Positions 22,401-34,000 of a DNA stretch of 64,000 nt are shown one piece after another. Source of the stretch: Chalara sp. BL73 (taxonomy: Eukaryota; Ascomycota; Leotiomycetes; Helotiales); contig CAKJVC010000150.1 in NCBI GenBank assembly GCA_918026815.1, forward strand, positions 1,364,001 to 1,428,000, given 5' to 3'. Position numbers and translations under genes: made by a program. Position 1 is the first letter of the stretch. The number at the start of each line of letters is the position of its first letter. The notes beneath the pieces are model-generated. The model saw only the letters and a program-made list of their open reading frames with translations, ran no database searches and was not told the DNA's origin.

Positions 22401-24824
22401 TTTGGTGGATCATAGCAACATTTCCGCCGCTATCGGCCACCACAAAACCGCCACATAGATCCGCGATAGATCTCTGAAAGTCGAGGATTTGAGAAAAATC
22501 TTTCTCGAGCGCTCGAGACAACTCGCCGACCGTCAGGATGCGGAGTGCACAGGTGGCCCATGCTAGAATCTTCGACGCAAGCTTCCGATCACCTTCACGA
22601 GGATTATCAGCTATCGACTGTGCCATGCGATCATATAAAGCTTCCATGCCTGGAGGTAGCTCCTCCAGAGCCTGGTCAACACCTTCTTCCGTGTGGCAAT
22701 GATTCACTCGTTGCACAGCCAGGTTAATCCAGAGAAAGTTGCCACGCGCACTTTCCAGGAGCCTTTTCGTGACACTCTCCTTAAAATCCGAGCCGCCAGA
22801 AACATCCAGTTCCTGGCTGATAAATTGCCGAAAATCTTCAACGCGTCCTTCGGTACTGAGAGACTGAAACTTGGCCTCTTTGGGAAGCTTCTGGAGTGAT
22901 ACTAGCAACTCTTGAGTTTTGCGACTGACTATCAGAATCCGGACGGGTACCGCAGTAGAAAGTATCTCCGACATCAATTTGACCATTGACTTAGGGTTAT
23001 CGGATTCTTCAACGCCATCAATAACCCAGTATAGTGGTCGCACTAATTCCATCTTGAAAAGGATCGACTTGAAGATCCTCTGCCAGATAGTTCTAGCATC
23101 AGCACTCTTGAAATTTGTCGTCCCATTAGAAAGATTTCTAATCCTTTCCCGGAAGCCAGGATTGACCTCTGCTATCTGGTATGCGATGGAGCGTAGCAGC
23201 ATACTCAGAGATCTCTTACTGCGATCTCCGAATCTAACAAAGAAATACTGACAGCAAGCTCCTTCTTGAGCTAGATTGTTGATGATGAACGACGATAGGA
23301 CAGATTTGCCGCTGGCTGGACCACCATGTAACCATAGCATTCTTGGCTCGCCACTGGGGCTGCGCAGCCATGAAAGATAAGCGGAGTCCTCAAGAATCCA
23401 GCCGCAAGTTCCTTGAGCCCAGCGGTCTCTGAAGAATATATAATCAACATCTGGAAGCTCAGGTACGGCAAGGATAGTTCCGACTTCGCGTGATTCGTCT
23501 TGCTCCGTGGAGGATATAAATTTCAAGCCACGCGAGGATAAGACTTTGCTGACGAGTGATTTAAGCACATTTCGCACAGTGACATAATTCGGATCATCCT
23601 GGCCATAATACTTGCACACACTATGATGGTCTGCGTCCAGGGCTTTAGAAATCTCTCCGGGATACCCCAAAACCGATGAATCTTTCTCCAAAACCATCTG
23701 TACGCCGTTAGAGTAGTGCTGGCTTGCCATAGTAGAAGCGACCTACGATCTGATTTTTGTTGAAGCCAACTGCGGTTGTTTGTGTTTCATAGAAAGATAC
23801 GATGTCAAGCTTTGGAGCAACGTGCCGGAACTGCTCATTCAGCTTCTGCAGGTTCAAGGAATTCTTCGTTAGATCTGAGATATATTGCTTTGGCGCTGAC
23901 ATAAAAGATGCTTGTAGTATCCGATTTAGCATCTCAGCCAGGTTCGTACCACGATGCGGTGTAGAGAGGAACAGGATGGCAGACACAGCTTTGATGATAT
24001 ACTGATAGTCTGGATCATATTGACCTTGCATATAAGCCTAGTTCCTATCAGCTAGGGTATGGATATACACAGTGATCATATGTTCAACCCACCTCTTTGA
24101 CGATCAATCCTCCCATGGAATGAACAATGAAGAGCATTGGTACCTAGTCAGGTATCAGTTATCAGGGATCTCGACTGGTAAGTTGTATTTGTATCTCACA
24201 GCACCAATATTCAGTTCTTCCATCTTCTCATCTTTTGCATACTTCAGCTCGAACAACAGATCCTTCGCGAAATCAAGCACTGACGCCGAGGTTCTGGCGC
24301 TCCCCTTGAGAATAGTTGCATTATAGCCAAATGTCATTATTCGTCCATGGCGAATATCTGGCTCTAGTGGGAGGAACTTCAATGGCCAAAATAATTCGAT
24401 GTCTTTATTTTTAGACCAACTCATTTGACTTGTGCCACCAAGACCATGAACAAAGACGATATCCACCTTGCGACCGGCTTCAGGGTCGTAGAGTACATGA
24501 AGGCCGATTGGATCTCGTAGACCGGGCTGGGCCGTGGTAATTGAAGAAGGGTTTGTCTGAACTCGCGATAGATGGTACGGAAGTGCAGAGTGCGGGGCCA
24601 AATCCCCTAGGTAAGAGCCATTATTACCTCTGGGATGCGATTTTTCTGGCAAGCCATCACCAGAAGGCTGAAGTGTCAACTTGTCATGCTGTCCCAAAGA
24701 ACTTCCCACTCTCTCGGCATGACCATCTGAGCTCTTGCTCTTCAGGCCGAATCGCTTTCTGAACTGCGAGGTATTTTAGCATAACCCTGAGATTGTCTGA
24801 CATACAATGGTTGGAATGTACCAT
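19468..24824 (-). CDS. NOD-like receptor: alpha/beta hydrolase, NACHT NTPase and WD40 repeats
   Basis: Exons (complement): a proposed mini-exon 24822-24824, then 24200-24763, 24093-24143, 23747-24037 and 19468-23697, 1,712 codons plus stop. The first 300 residues are a DUF676/lipase-like domain with VFVHGLGG and the elbow HSMGGL. The NACHT part has Walker A GGPASGKS near residue 430, Walker B LYWVIDGVEESD and the helix LTVGELSRALEKD. The last 900 residues fall into diverged WD40 blades (for example LSPDGSQVALGYRG and FSPDSRRF). Fungal NLRs of this plan act in non-self recognition: ligand binding by the repeats drives NACHT oligomerisation, which activates the N-terminal effector. The frame has no damage. 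The first exon is the weak point: it holds only the ATG before an intron at 24764-24821. Confidence 0.85.
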
Positions 24825-25531
24825 TTCCTCTATCAGCTCCTTGTTAGCATCTACTTATGAGAGCCAGGACATATAGATTCCTTTCAGATAGCACACAATT
24901 TGTGCGACAGACAAGGCTGGAAGCTGGGCGAGTGGATTTGTGATTGCGCATGGAAGAATATTTGAAAGATGAGGGTTTTTCCGTCTTTTCTGTCAGCCCA
25001 TCGTTCAGCCAAGAAAAAGCCTTAATGAAAAGCGACGCTCTGGCGCTAAGGGTGCTTGCTGCCTAGCATGCAAAGGTCTGGCATGGTAAGGATAGCCACA
25101 CAGAACCGTATCAGGGATGTTTGTGTTACTTAGCAGAACAGGACACGGAGGTATCCGATGAGCAAAAGAGGACTCACTGTCGTCGCCAAGATTGGGCAAA
25201 GATCCTGCCCTTCCTACTATCCCAGCCCTCTAAAGCGGGGTTGAAAAATTGATCCTTACTGCAACTGCAGGTCGTTATTGGATCGCTTTGGCAGATGCGC
25301 CAATGGCTCCATGCGTTCTGTATGCTGTACCACCTCTCATTCAGCTCTTGGCGGGTGAGTCGCTAAGATGCAGCAACAATGTTTTCTTTGGCTGTGCCTT
25401 TTCGTCAGCGTCGAAGATTCTTTCTCTGGAGCCTCACATAAGATGAGACTTTCAAAATTTATCTACCTCAAACCTGAGCCGCGTTCCGTTCCAACTTCGA
25501 TCACGCGCCGCAGATATAGGCATATAATACC
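24825..25531. other. Intergenic region between NLR and fructosamine-kinase-like gene
   Basis: This is the shared upstream region of two divergent genes. Only short frames without recognisable content are present. Confidence 0.5.
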
Positions 25532-26872
25532 ATGTCCAAAGATATACACTCGCTCTTAGAAAGCGATACCGGAAGGCGCTATCTTATTCCGGGTATCAAA
25601 GGAAACTTCCCGGTCGATGTTGCAGTGTTAGAAGGTAGCAAGGCGATTTTTTCTCTGATTTATGTACTCCTTCAATGCTAACTCTCTCTCTCCAACAGTC
25701 CTTCCCGAAGGTACAAAGGTGCTGTCTGCAGAACCGTATGGAAATTCAGCATGGACCATTACAGGACGTGTTTCGGCAATCCTTCCTGATGGCACACACA
25801 AAAGATACTTCTTGAAGGTTTGAATAAAACTTTTCTTCCGTTCTTAATGAAATACCGCTAAATTTTAATACAAATATACACTATAGATCATGTAGTTTGT
25901 AACTTGCACTGACGGATCTGGCCTTTTAGTGTGCCAGCGGAGAGCATGGCCACAAAATGATGCTTGGAGAATTTACTTCCATCAGCACTATTCATGCAAT
26001 TGTGCCAGGTCTTGTGCCTCCACCAGTTGGCTGGGGCAAATACAAATCATCTCCTCCTGACATATATTTCTTTATCGAAGAATACATCGACATGGACTTT
26101 TCCGCTCCCAATCCCATTCAATTCACAGCACGCGTCGCAGAAATGCACCGAAAAGGCACCTCTCCAAACGGCATGTTCGGTTTCCCAGTCGTTACGTGCG
26201 ACGGCAAGATCACCCATAACACTGAGTGGGAGTCCAGCTGGGCGGTCTTCTTTTCAAAGTTACTACGAACCACACTCGAAATTGACACGGAGATCAACGG
26301 TCGCTGGCCGGAGCTAGATGCGGCAGCGGAGCAAACCATTAATGGGGTGATTCCGCGCCTACTTGGTATACTCCAGGCCAACGGACGGACCCTCAAACCG
26401 AGCTTGATTCATGGTGATCTGTGGGGAGGCAATGTAGGCGCTAGCCTAGAGACTGGAGATGTGGTTCTCTTTGATGCTGGGAGCTACTACGCACACAACG
26501 AGATGGATCTAGGAACTTGGAGGTGTGAGTGGGGCCAGCATTTCAGGGCAAAGGTTTACTTCCGAAACTACCTGAGGAATTTTGAGCCTGCAGAGCCGGC
26601 CGATGAGTTTGATGACCGCAATAGGCTGTATTGCCTGAAGTACAACTTAGTATTTGCAGGGTGCTGGCCAGGCAGTGTGTCGAGACAGACGTGAGTTTTC
26701 TTATTAAAGGTAGACTACGCTGTAGCTAACTATGTATAGAGTGCTGAACGACATGTACTACCTCTGCGAGAAGTACGCCCCACTGGAGAGTCTGGGGAGG
26801 TATGATCCTCAGAAAGATCCTTCTGTAACAGGTACGTTGATTTTAGACGGACATCTAAGTTGCAAGGTCTAA
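25532..26872 (+). CDS. Fructosamine/ketosamine-3-kinase family protein
   Basis: Exons 25532-25634, 25699-25817, 25930-26692 and 26740-26872. The protein has the N-terminal core YGNSAWTITGRVSAIL and KRYFLKCASGEHGHKM, then FIEEYIDMDF, the catalytic HGDLWGGN, and the metal-binding FDAGSYY with HNEMDLGTWR. This is the fungal fructosamine-kinase family (a branch of the aminoglycoside-phosphotransferase fold), which phosphorylates sugar adducts on proteins and so lets them break down. The start is fixed by the exon 1 frame. The end is uncertain: reading on gives a TAA at 26870-26872, but a perfect donor (GTACGT at 26832) could splice to 26938 and stop at 26966. Either way only a short tail changes. 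Confidence 0.85.
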
Positions 26873-27624
26873 TCTACTCTATAATTACGTTTTGAAATTT
26901 ATGAACGAAGCTTGCTTATCAATTGCCTTTGCCTCAGCTTTAAAGGTCAACGCTGATAATTTTTAGGGGCGACTATTCCCTCCATTCCTTATTAGGATTA
27001 AAAGGAGTAAAGACACAATTAGACGAAATTACTATTTTCATGCAGGCAGTATAAGGATAAATGAATTCCAAGCAGATCTTAACGTAGAGTATGTCACGGT
27101 CCTAGAGATTACGTGCACAACGTACTGACCATTTCTGGAATTCACTGACTGATGTTGCGCCAAAACTGCGAACGCTCATTGGTTCGCCTAGCTGGGGCCC
27201 TGGAACTGGTCATGGTTAAGGGCAGTCCCAGCAGTAGTTACACCTTTTCTCCTTAGTCTAGAATCTTCGTATTTGATACCTTACAAACAGCTATCACTGG
27301 CGCCTGTATTGGGATCGTGACACAGTAAGCAGAATTATAGCGGGAACCCTATCTCAATTACATGTGTGAAAACCTGAGTGGTATTGATAGAACGTGAATT
27401 ACACAATGATAATCAGAAGGCATTGGGGATGCCGACAGGCTCTCTCTATTGTTGTCTCTAGCATGTGTATGAAGTGTGTTCTAGCAATTTGTGTGTGTGA
27501 AAAGTCTTCAGCGCTAGCGTTCCCCATTTAGTCAGAGACATGTCAGCTACCCCTGGAGTCTCAAATCCTAACAGGTATAAAGAAATTTTATGAACGTACA
27601 AATATATCCCGGCCTCCTCACTAA
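26873..27624. other. Non-coding stretch
   Basis: No gene is visible. The composition is AT-rich and the next recognisable element is the repeat at 27625. Confidence 0.45.
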
Positions 27625-27812
27625 CTGTTGGTATGCCCCTCCCTTACCTTCCACGGGGCAACGTGCGTAGCTCTGTAGGCCACGCTCTTGCTCTTAATAG
27701 ATATGGTAATTGTTGTTGTATTAGGTTCTACTCTAGATTCTACAAAATGGGTTGTGCGGACCACGTGACCTGATGGGTCGTATGTGGATCCGTAAACCCC
27801 TACTTTCTACAC
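27625..27812 (-). repeat. Dispersed repeat family C, copy 1
   Basis: Its reverse complement matches 62610-62795 closely: shared blocks include gtagaatctagagtagaacc, aatacaacaacaatta and gagcaagagcgtggcctaca. It looks like a solo LTR or a short non-autonomous element. Confidence 0.75.
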
Positions 27813-27947
27813 TAGCCATTGATCTGGTATTAAAAGTTCCATGTTAGTATTAGATATACTACGTTGTTAATATTAAATAAACTGGTTGTTTTTTTAATTT
27901 ATTTGTTAAATTAGGGTTATTTGGACCGGTTTTAAACATTGTGGTAT

Positions 27948-28407
27948 TGTAACAGCCAGGAACGTCAAACCAGTTCAAGACCCCGGATATGGAATAAAAT
28001 TCCTTACGGGAAAGATTAAGGTTTTCAGCTGCAGTACCTTCAGGGCTGCAAATGGCATAACCAGCCCATGGCCAGCCACAGGCTTGCAGTTACAGCAGCT
28101 ACAGGCTTACAGCTACTATGATGGCGTATTACCTGGACTGTCGTGGGCTTCAGCTGCCAGAGTACTTTCAGGGATGCTAAAGTCACAAACTTGTGACACT
28201 GTAGGGCACCATCGAAGGGCGAAGGATATAAAAGAAAGCTATAACTCCTTGGAGGAGGGCAAGCTTGAGTCTGTCATAAATTGATAGTCCTATATTTCAT
28301 ATCAATACAATACTATTACTTTTGCATTTTCCAGTCCCTTATCTATACCACATACGTGTCTCTACCTACTATATCTCAATCCCTCCTGCTGCCCTCTGTT
28401 TGTTACA
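27948..28407 (+). repeat. Probable solo LTR (460 bp)
   Basis: The segment begins TGTAACAG and ends TGTTACA, a 7-bp inverted terminal repeat of the TG...CA type. A tataaaag box lies near 28227 and the following bases are transcript-like. Just after it stands gattggcg, reminiscent of a primer-binding site, but no gag or pol follows. Direct flanking repeats are not evident. Confidence 0.55.
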
Positions 28408-29639
28408 GATTGGCGTACGGTACAGCTCTAAAAAATACACAAGATTTTAGCGAATAAGGCAAATCTGTAATTCAGTGGCTAATGACTAAATCATAGCGCA
28501 CTGATCGCTATAAAATTTGCTATTTAGCGGAGTAGAATTACAGTATATGCTCTAGCGAGATTACAAGTGTTCGTGCACTCATCGTTATGAAAGAGACGGA
28601 TACTTTCTGACCCATCTTTCGTAGTTCGCAGTTGAGAGCGAACGTGACCCGATGGAGGTAGTGCGCGGTCGGCTTAACTATCAGACTGATTGACAATATT
28701 TGTAACCGTCTAAAAACACCGCCCAACTGCTGGACGTGGCGAAAAGACGAAATTTGGAACAGCACCATCAGATACGGGATGTCAATTGCATGGCCCCTTC
28801 ATGTTGTATCCTTTTTCAGTGCATTGATAAAACTCCTCTGATTCGCGACTTGCGGTAGTTGGATCAAATTAATTGCAATGTTTAAATAGAAAATATGTAC
28901 ACGTTTGAGACAGGTCCTTCCTGGACCTGTGGCAATCAATACTTGATAATTCGTTATATGAGATCACGCGGAAGTAGACTCATTTCTGGTTGGTCTGAAC
29001 AACTTAGCTGAACCCCGGCCACACTTCTTGGAGAATCTCGCATTCAGCACTCAGTTAGCTAGTGATACGTAAAAGGGTGGTAAGAGATGGATAATACTGG
29101 ACAATTACTATTTGCAGCCGTGTCCTAGACGCATGGTATGAAGAACACAGCAGCTTGTTGTTGCTGTGGCTAACACCCCATCCTTTGGAGGGTAACTGCG
29201 CCTTCTCTTGAATGACCGTGACCCTCATCAGAAAGGACTGAGGCTGCAGATTCTCCTGTGCGACAGAAGATCGGGGCCGGCCGGTTCCTCAGGATGGAAA
29301 TCAAAGGTCCGCTCGTAAACAGACGAATAAGCTGGCCCGATATCGGGGTACTGGATCTTCAAAACCAATAGCGAGCTACCGTACCGGAGCCTCGAGGCTC
29401 AACCTATGCGCTTCGACGAGGAAGTCGCCTTTTAGCCCCCAAAAAGTGATATTGTAGATGTGCTGTACTATGAAAGCAATTTACAACCTGCTTTGGAAGA
29501 GGTTACGTGCAACCGAGATGCCATGAAGGTTTATATGCATATACATAAGCAGGACTGGCAGTGCTGTGGGCCGCGGACAACTAAAAAATTGCAACAAACG
29601 GCAACAAAGAATAGTAATAAAGGGATCGCGACAATGATC
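28408..29639. other. Gene-poor stretch
   Basis: No coding frame with recognisable content and no RNA gene is visible. It may contain decayed retroelement interior. Confidence 0.4.
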
Positions 29640-29905
29640 CCTGACATGGCCGCGGACCCCAGCGAACGAGGTGTTCAGTACAGACTACTTCTCCAAGTAG
29701 CAGCACAGATGGCGACTTACAGATTGCCCATCTACTCCTCAACAATGGCGCGGACCCTAGCCTTGCAGGTGGTAAATATGGAAATGCTCTCCAGGCGGCG
29801 TTAGCAGAATGCTACAAAGACGTTGTGAAGATGCTTCTGGGGAGCAACGCAAGGTCAGACATTCAAGACGGCGGATATGAAAGTGCTCAATATACGAGAA
29901 GCTAA
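29640..29905 (+). pseudogene. Ankyrin-repeat fragment
   Basis: From 29708 the frame reads DGDLQIAHLLLNNGADPSLA and then YGNALQAALAECYKDVVKML, two ankyrin units, and stops at 29903-29905. The region upstream is in a different frame and shows no start. This is a C-terminal piece of an ankyrin gene, probably of the NLR type. Confidence 0.6.
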
Positions 29906-31003
29906 GAAAGCTACAGCTTGGAGGGGAAAGTACAAGTCAATCGTCAAAAGGCTTGCAGATCAATTCCTGGGTGCTAGCCTACGAAATACGAATTAGAGCC
30001 TATGTGAAATTGACTGGAACTTTAGTTATTTCTAGGTAGAATAAAAGGAAATATGAGGGTACAATACAAAATTTGCGTATTGCCGGTTTTTGTGCATTGG
30101 TGCAACTGTTGGGTGGGTGCCAGGATTCTTGGCGCACCACCCCTGTTTGGTGACCCTCATCCACTTTAGGTAGGCAAAGTGGGTGAGGCCCTGCCGAACC
30201 GATAAAGCGTGGAGCATGAACGGGGACCATCATTCTTTAATGGAAGAGCCAACACACCGTGATTGACTCGAGGTAAATAACGGCATCCCGAGAGAGAATA
30301 CCTGCACTGGCAGGTTCGGTGATTCCGCCCCCATCTACCTACCCCTCTTTCGCTTCCCCCTGCACTCAGCCGCAGCAGAAGTATGACGGGACTCACACAT
30401 CGAGAACGTAAATTTCTTAAGCATGCCATCTATTCGAGAGACAAGGCTCGACAGGGTCCCCCTCGTTGGTGGGATGGAGTGACGGGGATTGGGGCTGCCG
30501 GGTTGACACCTTGAACCGACCCAATGATTGGAGACCTTAATACACCGAGTTCTGCTTGCCATGTAGAAGCACAATAAAATACCACTGGAAGTGATAAGTG
30601 GCATAACTCGTGGTGGCTTGCGACAATCCCTCTTTCTGGTCCAGGTTCCCGAGTTCCCCGGTGTCCTGCTTAGATAGTGATCTAGTTCGGGGAATTGGTG
30701 GGAAGGCATGCCAGAAGAAACAAGGCTGCGGCGGATATGAGTTCCAATGCGACCAATATATTTAGAAGTGAAATACCGCCAGCCGAATTCTACTTCATCC
30801 TCCTACTCTTCTTCTCTTTCATTCTCAACCTTGAAGGCAAGGCACGACCAGAAAGACCTCAAACCTATGTCCTGAAGTCGAATCAACCACTTCAGTGTCA
30901 TTGACTCTCCTTGATAGCTTGAAGCCACAACCACTCGGCATGCTCTTTCGACTTCGGGCAGGGGGGGTTCGCTGCATGCTGTAACTATGGAGGTGAACTG
31001 TTG
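29906..31003. other. Upstream region of the repeat-protein gene
   Basis: No gene is visible on either strand. Several overlapping short minus-strand frames have no recognisable content. Confidence 0.45.
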
Positions 31004-34000
31004 ATGATGACGGCCCCATCAGCGCAACACGGAATCCTTTTTGCCCTAGGCGACTTTGAATACTCATTGTACTTATCTCTCGCTCGAGGGCAAAGGGAAC
31101 GTGGGGGAAAGTCAACTTTCGGATTGAAGGTAGCACCTCCTTCCGACTTTGCTGCCAGTGCTGTGAGTCCTTAACAAGAAGACCATCGACGATATGCTTA
31201 GTTGTGCTTAACATCTGACACTTCCCTGCAGACCGGCCCAAGATTCTCCCTTGGTGGCATGTTGGAGCGTGGTTGCTACAACTACCGCTGGCCTTTTAAT
31301 GAATATTCCCTCCTTGTGGACACACCTATTGCGGAGCCGAATGTTCAATCCAGTATCAACTCCGGAAACACTGACTTCCAGGGAAACAAAACAGGAAAGA
31401 GAGAGCTCGTAGAAGTGGGCACATGTGCAATGGTGTCATTCATGAAAGATCGCGTGCTGTATCAAGTGCTGCGGCTCGATTATCAATATCAGCCCGGAGC
31501 AAAATCCGAGCTAACACTGACAATAGACGGACCTATGAGGGACCGGTCGGTTCCCAGCCTCGAACAGCTTAATGACAGTACAACAACAGCTGTTTTCTCC
31601 AAGGCAGATCCGCATCCTGAATACAAAAATGTCGTCTCGTTCTCGGGAGAAGGAAATACGAAGTTTTGCTGGCAGGCTAGCTTATGTGAATTCGATTTTA
31701 GCATTGGCAATTACAAGGAGACCCAGCTCGAAATATTTTACGAGAAATTGGATCATTGTAGTTCAAAGGGCTCAGACAAAAAGCTTCCGTTGTGCAAGGC
31801 ACACTTGCAACCAAAGTTTACCAGCGGCCCCCGCATTTTTGTCGCCTCTTTCCGTATCTGTGAGGATGCTGAGACTGCTCCCGTAACCGCCCAAAACTTG
31901 TCGCCTGATGACATGTTCAAGTTCATGGGCATTGGACCACGGAACGAGCTTGCGACGGGAGCCATGTGGCAGTCAATCTTTCACGAGCGGCAAGAGGGGA
32001 CGGAATTCTTCTCGGAGCTTTGCGAGGTCAACATTGTCGCCCGTTGCTTGGAGAAGATCCTGGAGGTCGATCTTGTCCCAACAGGATGCCGTGCCGTCAA
32101 ATGGGCTTCGCGTCCCTTGGCACTTGTGAGCAACCTGTTCCTCAAGGCCACTGTTGATTTGAAGGCTTTATTGTGAGTTGGTCTCTATAAACGGGCCGTT
32201 TCTTTGTCATGGAACTAAGAGCTTTCCGTCGCTAACAGTGCGCTCATGTTGAACAGTTGGAAAACAAGATTTTTGATTAAAGTTGACCGGCTGTTAACGA
32301 GAATAATCAAAGGAAGCGATCATGGGACCAGAGACTTCCAATCTCAAAAAGAGTACGATAAAACACTGCCTATGTCGGAAGTAGAAAACGGGTTACGCCA
32401 TGAAGGGGGAGACCAAAATTCCCCTATCACTGAGCTTGCAACGGTCCAGAGGATTCGACATGCCATTGGCGACATCATGGCATACCTCGTGAGAGCGCTC
32501 CTCGACCAGGGGAATGGGAAGTTAATGCTTATGCCTGAGGACTTCCTTTTCGGCGAGTCAAACTGTTACTATGTCATGGTAACTATCTGGTACGTTGCCA
32601 AGCACCATCCCAAGGTCAAATGGGGCTGGAGGGACGAGGTGGTAGAGAATGATGGAGCTTGGGGCGGAGGCATTCCCGACGATGATAAACGTTTTCCTTC
32701 TAGGCGGTTGAACCCCCTCCCTTCTAATAGGAGCGCCTGGGTAAATACGAAGGACAAGGACTCCCTGCTTGAGTGGTTTCACCATGAATCTGTTTTGTCT
32801 CTTCAGACAGAAGCTCAACATAGACCTATTATTCCTTCAGCTTGGAAGGCAGACAACTCCAAGGTCCGGCAGCTACGGGCCGATGCCAGAAAAGCCCTTG
32901 CGGAAAGGCTCTGCTCTGGGAAACCATACCGGGCAGAAGATGAGATCGTGGACAGACTGGCGTTCGTTGCGGAAGAGTTGTGGCCTATATTACCGGATGC
33001 TAGAGCTGTCACAAAACGCGTGACCAAGCGGATTAAGGATCGTGAATTCACACGGACTATTGATCCATGTCAACTTGCGCCAGGGGAAGAGGGTTATACT
33101 GGCGGGCCTTGGGAAGTTCACGCTCTGTGTCATCACAGTCGCCTGGTGATTGCATGCAAGAAAATGCGCGGCAGCTACAGCGCTGCTGCGCGAGGAAAAA
33201 TCGAGGAAGAAGTAGGTTTTGCCCATTCCTAACTACAGATGCCTCCCTAACACCTTGCTGGGAACGGAGCGACTCGGCGGCTCGGCGCGGCTTCCTTCGT
33301 TCGGAGGCGACAGCGGTACTAGCATCAACAATTTTGGATATCTTTCACCACGACCTCGACTACCTCGGCTACCTCGACCATCTCAATCATATTCAACGTA
33401 AGAGTGGGCTAGCCGGTAATGGAGAAGAGCGGAACGAGTCTGACAACGCAGAGACGCAGAATCAGGGCTCGGACACAAGGCCCACTCGTGAGTCTAGTGG
33501 TAACAACAAGATCTACTTCAGAGGTCCTATGAACCGCCTGGGATTTACAGGAGAGCAAGTAACTGCTGGGGATCTGCCAGTACTACAGCTGGATACCCTG
33601 GAGCGATTGGCGAGTGCCAGAGGACTTGAGCCATATATAGACTACTTGAGGTTTCAACCTCCACAAATATATCACCCAGAGGAGTTCTTCAACTCTATAG
33701 ATGACACGCCGCACTTGTACAAGGAGCCGCGTATTGGAGAATTCCCTGTCCCTGTAGGGATCCGAAGGGCCCTGTCCGAGAGAACATTCTACAATAAGGA
33801 CATTCAACAACTTCCCTTGGGAATACGTTCGGTTTTGTCAAAAGGACCTTTCCAACGTAAAGTCTTGCATCAACTTATCGATACAACCAGACGTGCTATG
33901 CCTAAAGGGCAGTTCCATAGTAAAGACATTCAACTTCTTCCCAAAACTATACGTCAATGCTTATCAACTAGAACTTTCCCATATAAAGACCTGCAACAGC

